Shown in pieces: positions 52,564 through 60,566 of a DNA stretch of 64,000 bases. Within the stretch, counting starts at the first letter, position 1; the number at the start of each line of letters is the position of its first letter. The stretch lies in contig JAQTTG010000006.1 of assembly GCA_028710885.1 (NCBI GenBank), forward strand, positions 1-64,000. The letters run 5' to 3'. This stretch comes from Sulfuricurvum sp. Lineage in GTDB: Bacteria > Campylobacterota > Campylobacteria > Campylobacterales > Sulfurimonadaceae. A model generated the notes under the pieces. That model was not told where the DNA came from. It saw only the letters and a program-made list of their open reading frames with translations, and searched no databases. A program made the position numbers and the translations under genes.

Positions 52564-55122
52564 ATGAAAAATTATTTTAAAAAAGGGGTTTCCTTTTCAA
52601 TTTTCTTTTGTTTAATTGGGTTACTTACTGCCCAAACTATCATCCCTGTTTATAAAGATGTCAAAATGAGTACTGAAGAGCGGGTAAATGACATTTCCAG
52701 ATTAATGACACTGGAAGAAAAAGCTGATTTCCTTACGGGTGCAGACACTTGGCATTTCAAAGGCATTGAACGTTTAGGAATTCCATCTATCCAAGGAACC
52801 GATTGCGGACATGGTGTTACTATTATTCTTGATAAAAATGGAAATTGGGTAGGTAACGCTACCTGTTTTCCTACCGCAGTAGGACAAGCTGCGACTTGGA
52901 ATCGGCCATTAATTCGGGAAATGGGTAGTGCCTTAGGACGAGAAGTTCGTGCTACCGGATCAACTATATTGCTCTCGCCGATGGTCAACATAGTAAGACA
53001 GCCGCTGAATGGGCGCAATTACGAGACTTTCTCAGAAGATCCAATTTTAACTGCTGAGATGGCAACAGCTTTTATACAAGGGGTGCAATCGGAAAATATC
53101 GGTGCTGTAATAAAACACATTGCTGCAAATAATCAGCAAGCTAATCAGGAGGACCTAACAGTGAAAATGAATGAACGAACTTTACAAGAAATTTATTTGC
53201 CGGCTTTTAGGATTGCTATTCAAAAATCAAACCCTTGGGGAGTGATGACAGCCTATAATGGATTAAACGATGCACACACATCTGAAAACAAACATTTATT
53301 GCAGGAAATATTAAAGAAAGATTGGAAATACGATGGATTTGTAATTTCGGACTGGCGTGCAGTAAAAAGTGTAGGAGCTATTACATCTGGTTTAGACCTA
53401 GAAATGCCTGGTCCCGGCAAAATCATGACTAAATTAAATATTTTAAAAGCAATTGAGGACAAAAGGTTAACCATTACTGAATTAGATGACAAGGTGAAAC
53501 GAATTTTACGAGCTCTTGTAAAGTCAAAATTATTGGACGCTGTGATTCCAAAATTGAACTCAGAGCTAAACTCCGAAAAACACAAAGAACTTGCACGCCG
53601 TGTGTCCGAAGAAGGTATTGTGTTGCTTAAAAATAAATCAAATATACTACCATTTGATTTATCAAAAATAAAATCAATTGCTGTTATTGGACCCAACGCC
53701 ACTACTGCTCGCTTAGGCGGTGGTGGAAGTGCAACTGTTTCGCCTTTTTATACAGTTAGTCCCATAGCTGGTTTACGCAATCTTTGTGGAAAAAATACTA
53801 AAATTGTATTTGAAGAGGGTTGTGGTATGAATGGAAGTTTGAGGGTTGTGGAGAGTAAATATTTCAGAAACTCTATGAATGGCAGCGTTTCAAATGGAAT
53901 AAAAAGTGAGTATTATAAAAATGATAAATTTGAAGGAATAGCCGCTGTTACAAAGATAGATGGGCAAGTTGATTTTTCATGGGGATGGGCAAATCCTGTA
54001 CCCGAATTAGGCAAATGGGGATATTCAGTACGATGGACAGGTCAATTACTACCGCCTGTGACAGGTGAGTATAAATTAGGCATTTCTGGTGCCGAGTGTG
54101 CGTTTAAATTGTATATAAATGGTAAATTAGAAATAGACCAATGGGCATCTACTACGAATAACTTTGAAGCCGATTTCAATTCAAGTGCTCGTTATGTAAC
54201 ATTAGCATTGAAAGAAAATGCACCTCTCGATATCAAAATAGAGTTTAAAAAGCGATCTAATCGAAACTTTATTCGTTTTGAATGGGAAATACCAGGGAAT
54301 AATCCAATTGATTTGGCAGTAAAGGCGGCAAAAGAAAGTGATGCTGTTGTTATTTTTGCAGGGCTTTCCAATTTTTTCGAAGGTGGTTCGAATGACAGAA
54401 AAGATATTTTACTTCCGGGCGAGCAAAATAAACTGATCAGCGAAGTGGTTAAAGCAAATCCAAAAACGGTGGTTGTTTTAATTAATGGTTCGCCAATAGG
54501 TATGCCGTGGATAAATGATGTAAATGCAATTGTGGAAGCCTATTACCCCGGACAGGAAGGTGGAAATGCCATTGCCAATGTATTGTTTGGCAAGGTGAAT
54601 CCATCCGGAAAACTCCCCGAAACATTTCCTGTAAAGATATCTGATAATCCGGCTTATGGTAATTATCCTGGCGTAAATAATGTTGTAAATTACACCGAAG
54701 GCATTTATGTCGGTTACCGTCATTATGATACCCGAAATATCGAGCCCTTATTCCCTTTTGGTTATGGTCTTTCATATACAACATTTGAATACAGTAATTT
54801 GAAATTGAAGAAGAATGGTAAGTTGTTGACTGCCAGTTTTGAGATTAAAAATACGGGTAAAGTTGCAGGCTCAGAAGTTTCTCAGATGTATATTCACGAT
54901 TTGGTTTCATCAGAAGATCGGCCACTTAGAGAGTTGAAGAATTTTGAAAAAACATTTTTAAAGCCAGGTGTAACGAAAACAATAACATTCCCTATTACAG
55001 ATGAAGATTTGTCTTTTTTCTCCGGAAAACAAAACAAATGGGTTGTTGAACCGGGTCAGTTTGAAGTGCAAATAGGAAGTTCTTCAAGGGACATCAGGTT
55101 AAAGGAAATTTTCACAAAATAA
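52564..55122 (+). CDS. GH3 beta-glycosidase with PA14 insertion, copy 2
   Basis: The 852-residue product is nearly identical to the GH3 enzyme at 39145 from KDVK onward, with nucleophile Asp263 in ISDWRAV and the same PA14 insertion. The signal peptides differ completely (MKNYFKKGVSFSIFF here), so the copy was placed behind a new start or the two leaders diverged after recombination. Differences are scattered (for example TADTWHFKG against TGVDSYHFKG, and QGTDCGHG against QLTNCGHG) and a few fall near the substrate pocket. Exo-beta-xylosidase or glucosidase activity is inferred. Confidence 0.93.
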   Translation: MKNYFKKGVSFSIFFCLIGLLTAQTIIPVYKDVKMSTEERVNDISRLMTLEEKADFLTGADTWHFKGIERLGIPSIQGTDCGHGVTIILDKNGNWVGNATCFPTAVGQAATWNRPLIREMGSALGREVRATGSTILLSPMVNIVRQPLNGRNYETFSEDPILTAEMATAFIQGVQSENIGAVIKHIAANNQQANQEDLTVKMNERTLQEIYLPAFRIAIQKSNPWGVMTAYNGLNDAHTSENKHLLQEILKKDWKYDGFVISDWRAVKSVGAITSGLDLEMPGPGKIMTKLNILKAIEDKRLTITELDDKVKRILRALVKSKLLDAVIPKLNSELNSEKHKELARRVSEEGIVLLKNKSNILPFDLSKIKSIAVIGPNATTARLGGGGSATVSPFYTVSPIAGLRNLCGKNTKIVFEEGCGMNGSLRVVESKYFRNSMNGSVSNGIKSEYYKNDKFEGIAAVTKIDGQVDFSWGWANPVPELGKWGYSVRWTGQLLPPVTGEYKLGISGAECAFKLYINGKLEIDQWASTTNNFEADFNSSARYVTLALKENAPLDIKIEFKKRSNRNFIRFEWEIPGNNPIDLAVKAAKESDAVVIFAGLSNFFEGGSNDRKDILLPGEQNKLISEVVKANPKTVVVLINGSPIGMPWINDVNAIVEAYYPGQEGGNAIANVLFGKVNPSGKLPETFPVKISDNPAYGNYPGVNNVVNYTEGIYVGYRHYDTRNIEPLFPFGYGLSYTTFEYSNLKLKKNGKLLTASFEIKNTGKVAGSEVSQMYIHDLVSSEDRPLRELKNFEKTFLKPGVTKTITFPITDEDLSFFSGKQNKWVVEPGQFEVQIGSSSRDIRLKEIFTK

Positions 55123-55201
55123 ATGACATAAAGATAGAAATTCCAGAAGAAATACTACTGTTAAGCGTCAAATATGCCAGACTTTAGTCATTTCAATTAC
55201 A

Positions 55202-55265
55202 TTCTGATAAAAAAATAGATTTGTGCATCGAACATATCCAAATAGAATCCAAAAAGACAAGCTGA
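55202..55265 (+). mobile_element. Possible IS701-like transposase C-terminal scrap
   Basis: The frame KKIDLCIEHIQIESKKTS parallels KEVDLCTEHI-IRHRKRK at the end of the decayed transposase at 1247-2553, and the underlying bases are also similar (gtgcatcgaacatatcc). Only about 20 residues remain. Confidence 0.3.
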
Positions 55266-55348
55266 TATCGATAGGTATTGAGTTAAAGTTTATTTTTGGA
55301 AAAGTAGCGCTAAGGTATCAATAACAAACGAACTTATATAAACTCTAA

Positions 55349-56779
55349 TTGATGATTAAAAGGATGAAACACATTAATAACTATTTTAGATTAATCTTAC
55401 TATTATTTCTCTTTCTTTTAAAAATACCAACGGTTAAAGCTCAGGAAACCATTCCTAATTTGACCGTTTTACAACCAAAACTTACTCAAAGAGCTGTTGT
55501 TAATCCCGGGAAAGGCTGGGTTGGTTATGGCTCAGTAAAAAAACAACCAAAGGAAGTTTTAGAATTGATATCTTTGGGTTATAACAGGTATATTTGGGGA
55601 ACTATTGAGCCAAAAGAGGGAGTATATGACTGGTCAATAATTGATAAAGACTTAAGTGAATGGGCTGATAAAGGAAAGAAATTTTCATTTGGAATTATGT
55701 GTGCTAGTACGCATTCAAAAGAGTTCTGGACAACTCCAAAATGGGTTTTTGATGCTGGAGCAAAATATGAAACATTCAATTTAGATAATCCGAAACTAAT
55801 AACAACCGGAATTCCGGGATTAAAATTGGTTCCGGTTTTTGATGATTCTATTTTTATGCAAAAGTTGAAAGTATTTATTAAAGCTTTGGCAAAAAGGTAT
55901 GATGGTAATCCTAACATCGCTTTTATTGATATTCGGTCGTATGGAAACTGGGGAGAAGGCCACATGTATCCGTTTAATAAACTGGAAATTACTGCCGAAA
56001 AGTATTTGGAGCATGTCAAGATTTATCGAGATGCATTTCAAAAAACGTTACTTCAACTTCCCGCAGGCAAAAAAGAATATTTATCTGTATGTCAACAGGC
56101 TGTTTCAATGGGTATCGGTCTAAGAAGGGATGGAATCTGTGGCAATAGCAATGGTTCTGATGTTGCCAGCTGTGATGGTAAAATGCCTGGAGTATTTGAG
56201 TTTTATGGAGTTTATGAGATGATGGAAAATTTGGGCTGGTGGTATGGTAAAAAAGATAATCAAGGCCGAGGATTTACACTTGAATCGTGTATTGAAAAGG
56301 GAAAACCAACTTACTGTGACCTTAGCAGAGGTGGTGATTCTGGATTATTGTTGCTAAAAAAAGAACCTGAATTGATTCAAAAACTGAATAACCGGCTTGG
56401 ATATCATTTTGTAATAAACAAAGCAGTTTTTCCAAATACTTTGTCTAAAAATATAATAAGTTCAATATCAATGACCTGGGAGAATAGGGGTATTACTCAA
56501 ATATATTTTCCTGTTAGGGTAGTTTATGCACTTATCTCATCTGAAGGCAAAATTGTATCGACTTATGATGCTGATGTTTCACACCCAGCCGAATGGAAAT
56601 CGGATCACCAAATCACTTCAACAGATCAATTAAATTTCAAATCGGTAAGTAAAGGAAAATATATGTTGGCGGTTGGGATTCTTCAACCAAATGACGGCGA
56701 AAAGCCATCTGTTAAGCTGGGAGTAGAATTAAAAAATGAGAATGGCTGGTATCAATTAGGTCAGGTAGTTTTAAATTAA
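55349..56779 (+). CDS. Secreted DUF4832-type glycosidase-like protein
   Basis: The 476-residue product has a signal peptide (to TVKAQ, about 32; an ATG at 55364 is an alternative start). A barrel-like N-domain carries NPGKGWVGYG, YNRYIWGTIEPKEGVYDWSIID, IDIRSYGNWGEGHM and YCDLSRGGDSG. The last 110 residues are a beta-sandwich typical of DUF4832 proteins (SISMTWENRG, YFPVRVVYAL). The family is common in PULs and resembles clan A enzymes, with the Glu of GNWGEGH as a candidate catalytic acid. Activity is unknown. Confidence 0.7.
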   Translation: MMIKRMKHINNYFRLILLLFLFLLKIPTVKAQETIPNLTVLQPKLTQRAVVNPGKGWVGYGSVKKQPKEVLELISLGYNRYIWGTIEPKEGVYDWSIIDKDLSEWADKGKKFSFGIMCASTHSKEFWTTPKWVFDAGAKYETFNLDNPKLITTGIPGLKLVPVFDDSIFMQKLKVFIKALAKRYDGNPNIAFIDIRSYGNWGEGHMYPFNKLEITAEKYLEHVKIYRDAFQKTLLQLPAGKKEYLSVCQQAVSMGIGLRRDGICGNSNGSDVASCDGKMPGVFEFYGVYEMMENLGWWYGKKDNQGRGFTLESCIEKGKPTYCDLSRGGDSGLLLLKKEPELIQKLNNRLGYHFVINKAVFPNTLSKNIISSISMTWENRGITQIYFPVRVVYALISSEGKIVSTYDADVSHPAEWKSDHQITSTDQLNFKSVSKGKYMLAVGILQPNDGEKPSVKLGVELKNENGWYQLGQVVLN

Positions 56780-56904
56780 TATCTTATCATTTTGCCAAGT
56801 ATAAAAAAACAGCTTTGGTTTTATTATTTGCTTTTTAATTTCATCACAAAGCGCAAAAAAAAAGACTCTTTGTATAAAATGTAACTAAAATAATAAATTA
56901 AACC

Positions 56905-58473
56905 ATGAAATTATTAAATAGATTAATTCTTGTATTAATATTCTTTCCAACAGTAACTTTCGCTGGTGTAACCAGTGCATTCTTCAATGTGAAAGACTAT
57001 GGTGCTATTGGTGATGGTAAAAATTTAGATAGCAAAGCTATCAACAAAACCATTGAAGCAGCAGTAGAAGCCGGTGGAGGAACTGTATTTGTTCCCGCTG
57101 GAAAGTATTTAAGTGGATCGATCCGCTTAAAAAGTAATATATGCTTATTTATTGATCAGGGTGCAACTATTGTTGCAGCACCTGTTTCTGTTGAAAATGA
57201 TTATGATGAGGAAGAACCAAGTATAAATATAACTTATCAGGATTATGGTCACAGCCATTTCAAAAATAGTTTGATTTGGGGGTGCGATATTGAAAATGTT
57301 TCCATAATTGGAACTGGATGGATTGATGGCAAAAACCTTCAAAATTATATGAAGGGTGGAATCGGAGTTGAAAATGATTTCCGTACCAAAAATCTGAGAA
57401 CCAACCAAACAGCCAATAAATCAATTTGTTTTTACCGTTGTAAAAATGTAACTATGCACGATATTTCGATTATTCATGGAGGTTGGTTTGCAATTTTGGC
57501 AACTGGTGTTGATAATATGACCATCGACAATTTGAAAATTGACACGAATCGCGATGGGATTGATATCGACTGCTGCCGGAATGTGCGTGTTTCCAATTGT
57601 TCTGTAAACTCACCTCACGACGATGGAATTTGTCTTAAAAGTTCGTTTGCATTGGGATGTCCTCAAGCTACTGAAAATGTAACTATTACGAATTGCTTTG
57701 TATCTGGTTACGATGAAGGATCAATGCTTGATGGAACTTATAAACGCTCGTTGGATAAATCTCCTCGAGGTATGCCTACAGGTCGTATTAAATGTGGAAC
57801 AGAATCGAATGGAGGCTTTAAACGAATTACAATAACAAATTGTATTTTTGAGTATTGTCGTGGTTTAGCTTTAGAGACAGTTGATGGTGGTGTTATGGAA
57901 GACATTACGATTTCAAACATTATTATGAGAGATATTGTGAAAGATCCTTTCTTTTTGCGGCTTGGATCACGTATGCGTGGTCCGGAAGGTACATCGATTG
58001 GAGCAATGCGCCGGATTAAAATCAATAATGTGATTGTTTATAATGCTAATCCTAAATTTGTAAGTACTATAGCGGGTTTGCCTGGGAATGATATTGAAGA
58101 TGTAGAACTAAGTAATATTCATATTTATTATCAGGGAGGAGCTGAAAAACCGAATATAAACATAGCTATTCCTGAAAAGGAAAATGCATACCCTGAACCG
58201 GGAATGTTTGGTGAAATGCCTGTTTATGGACTTTTTGTAAGGCATGCGAAGAATATTAAATTAAACGATGTAGAATTTTTTACTTTATCTCCCGATCAAA
58301 GACCAGCAATTTGGTTTGATGATGTGAAAGGTGCTGATATTCGCTTTGTAAAAGCACAAAAAACGCAAAATAAAAAATCTTTAGTGCTAAAAAATAGTTC
58401 GGAAATTAAGATTTTCGAGTCGCTAAATATTAAAAATGAAAGAATATTAAAAGCTGAAAGTACTGCAAAATAA
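56905..58473 (+). CDS. GH28 polygalacturonase-like enzyme
   Basis: The 522-residue product has a signal peptide (to VTFAG, about 21), the GH28 opening FFNVKDYGAIGDGKNLDSKAI, and a right-handed beta-helix. The active-site blocks are DTNRDGIDIDC, SPHDDGICLKSS and GRIKCGTESNGGFK, corresponding to the usual Asp, Asp-Asp and Arg-x-Lys positions. GH28 enzymes cleave galacturonide links in pectin; exo-acting and xylogalacturonan- or rhamnogalacturonan-specific versions exist. It brings a pectic activity into a locus otherwise marked by xylan enzymes. Confidence 0.9.
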   Translation: MKLLNRLILVLIFFPTVTFAGVTSAFFNVKDYGAIGDGKNLDSKAINKTIEAAVEAGGGTVFVPAGKYLSGSIRLKSNICLFIDQGATIVAAPVSVENDYDEEEPSINITYQDYGHSHFKNSLIWGCDIENVSIIGTGWIDGKNLQNYMKGGIGVENDFRTKNLRTNQTANKSICFYRCKNVTMHDISIIHGGWFAILATGVDNMTIDNLKIDTNRDGIDIDCCRNVRVSNCSVNSPHDDGICLKSSFALGCPQATENVTITNCFVSGYDEGSMLDGTYKRSLDKSPRGMPTGRIKCGTESNGGFKRITITNCIFEYCRGLALETVDGGVMEDITISNIIMRDIVKDPFFLRLGSRMRGPEGTSIGAMRRIKINNVIVYNANPKFVSTIAGLPGNDIEDVELSNIHIYYQGGAEKPNINIAIPEKENAYPEPGMFGEMPVYGLFVRHAKNIKLNDVEFFTLSPDQRPAIWFDDVKGADIRFVKAQKTQNKKSLVLKNSSEIKIFESLNIKNERILKAESTAK

Positions 58474-58832
58474 ATTGATTGATGAATAAAGTTATAATCC
58501 CCGAACTTGGGAACTTTTCAGGAATGATATTGGCTGGAAAATAGCAAAATTACAATCTCAAACAATAATTCCGATTCCGACTCAATTTTCATACATGCCC
58601 AAAATGAATGGGAAGTTTTTGCCCTAACCGAAATAGTACCTCAACCGTATAATCCTAAAAGTGAAATGCTATATTGTAAAAACAACGATTCGAGAAAACA
58701 TGGGATAAAGAAAGCAATTGACTTCAAATAGCAAAATGAATCAAAACTATCTGAGAGTAATCCTCAATGCACAAAATGATTTTTTTAGACTGTGGGCAGA
58801 TGGAAATGGAAGAAAACTATAAATTTAAATAA
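58474..58832. other. 359-bp stretch with a decayed C-terminal coding remnant
   Basis: One frame at about 58575-58731 reads SIFIHAQNEWEVFALTEIV and PQPYNPKSEMLYCKNND, then stops. A shifted frame at 58739-58824 reads YLRVILNAQNDFFRLWADG and stops. Together they look like the end of a secreted enzyme whose main part has been deleted. I cannot name the family. Confidence 0.45.
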
Positions 58833-59708
58833 ATGAAAAACAAATTATTTTATATTGGATTATTGGCATTGGTGGCATTGAATGTATTTGCCGGTGGTAG
58901 AGTTATTGAGAGTATCGAAATGAAAAGTAAGATTCTGAATTCACCAGTAAATTATTCGGTGTATTTACCAGCGGATTATGAAACATCGCAACGGTCATAC
59001 CCAGTAGTTTATTTATTTCACGGCACATCCGATAATGAAACATCGTGGATCCAATATGGAGAATTAAATAAATATCTCGATGAAAGTATTCAAAATGGTA
59101 TTTTCCCACCTGCCATTTTTATACTGCCTGACGGTAAACTAACTTGGTATAACAATGATGTTGAGAAAAAAGATGCATGGTGTGATATGTTTATCAATGA
59201 GCTTATTCCTACAGTTGAAAAGGCATATCGTATCAGATCGAAAAGAGAATTCAGAGCTATTGCGGGAAACTCAATGGGCGGTTTTGGAGCACTTTCAGTT
59301 GCATTAAACCATCCTGAGTTGTTCTCAACATGTGTTCCTATGAGTGCAGCCATATTTACCGATGAAGAAATCATTAATATGGTAGACGCAAGATATTCGG
59401 ATCGTTTTGCACTTTTGTGTGGAGTTGGTCTAAAAGGCGAAGACCGTATAAGCGAAAATTGGAAAGCAATTAGTCCATTTCATTTGATTGAAAAATATTC
59501 AAACACCAAAAATACTTCTATCCGGTTTTATTTTGATTGTGGAGATAAAGATTATTTGTCAAAAGGCAACATGTTGATGCATCTGAAAATGAATGAACTT
59601 AAAATACCTCACGAATTTAGAATTAGAGAAGGTAATCATGGTTGGGCATATTGGCGTTCAGGTTTAGTCAATGCACTTAAGTTTATTGGAGATGGCTTTC
59701 ATAGATAA
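58833..59708 (+). CDS. CE1-type secreted esterase (acetylxylan/feruloyl esterase-like)
   Basis: The 291-residue product has a signal peptide (to NVFAG, about 20) and an alpha/beta-hydrolase fold of the esterase-D / CE1 kind: SVYLPADYE, YPVVYLFHGTSDNE, nucleophile Ser147 in AGNSMGGFGAL, Asp in DCGDKDYL and His in EGNHGWAYWR. Such enzymes remove acetyl or feruloyl groups from xylan. It is the last intact plus-strand gene of the PUL and fits the GH67 and GH3 enzymes. Confidence 0.88.
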   Translation: MKNKLFYIGLLALVALNVFAGGRVIESIEMKSKILNSPVNYSVYLPADYETSQRSYPVVYLFHGTSDNETSWIQYGELNKYLDESIQNGIFPPAIFILPDGKLTWYNNDVEKKDAWCDMFINELIPTVEKAYRIRSKREFRAIAGNSMGGFGALSVALNHPELFSTCVPMSAAIFTDEEIINMVDARYSDRFALLCGVGLKGEDRISENWKAISPFHLIEKYSNTKNTSIRFYFDCGDKDYLSKGNMLMHLKMNELKIPHEFRIREGNHGWAYWRSGLVNALKFIGDGFHR

Positions 59709-60566
59709 GAACAATTATATAATTGACCTCATTTAATTTTTAATTCAAGTAATTTCATGGTTTTCAATTCAGTAAAAGCATTAATTACATCTAATCAAAT
59801 GGGAATGTTGGATTTTAAAGTAGATCTGAATCTAACTTTTGCCGATATGAGAGGCAGTAACGATTTAGCTGCAAAACTTCTGGTAGTTACGAAGAATGTA
59901 CGAAATGCTTACAAAGCATTATTCATTTCATTGCCAAATGGAAAACTCTGGCTTTCCCAATTGAAATATAATTTGAAAAGTTGAAAGCTCGTTTTTTTAT
60001 TGTGACAAAGGCTAGAACTATTTGCCGAACGACGTGCGCTGGACAATATACACTACAGCGGGTAAAGAAAATGAAGGACTGAGAAGTGAAAATTAGTATT
60101 ACCGAAATAAGGATTGATTGCAATATTTATCTTTTTACTTATCAATAACATATAGAACTCACCATAAAAAATCATTGATTATTATCGCTCTTCTTTTTCA
60201 ATTAGGGATTATGTAATGATATACGATGCAATCGTGCAGTAGCGAGGGTTTACCTACCTATAAAATCAAATTAGGATCTAAAAATATCAAATATTTTCCC
60301 TTTGGATATTCGTTTTCAAAACAAATTTTAAATTTATTGATATTTGTGATTTGATCGTAGCAAATCCTCTATTTTGATCATTGTTCTGTATCTTTATATT
60401 ATTATTTACCGAATTATTGTATTACCAGTAGTTAAGTTTAAATAAAATAGCGGAGTAATAATATATAGACATAAATCTGTAGAGCAACACATTATGCCTA
60501 AATATTATTAAAACTCCACTATTGCTTATAAAATTAAGAATCTTTCTGTATATCTTTTGTGATTGA
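59709..60566. other. 858-bp convergent intergenic region with a small broken frame
   Basis: A 75-residue frame (59757-59984, KVDLNLTFADMRGSNDLAA) looks like a coding remnant, but I do not recognise it. The rest shows no gene. The region separates the PUL from the minus-strand surface-protein gene; no strong hairpin terminator was found for either. Confidence 0.4.

Noticed and set aside
55123-55348. Antitoxin-like start (KIEIPEEILLLSVKYARL) before the DUF4832 gene
   Set aside because: Only about 20 residues before a stop, no toxin partner, and the following residues fit a transposase scrap equally well.
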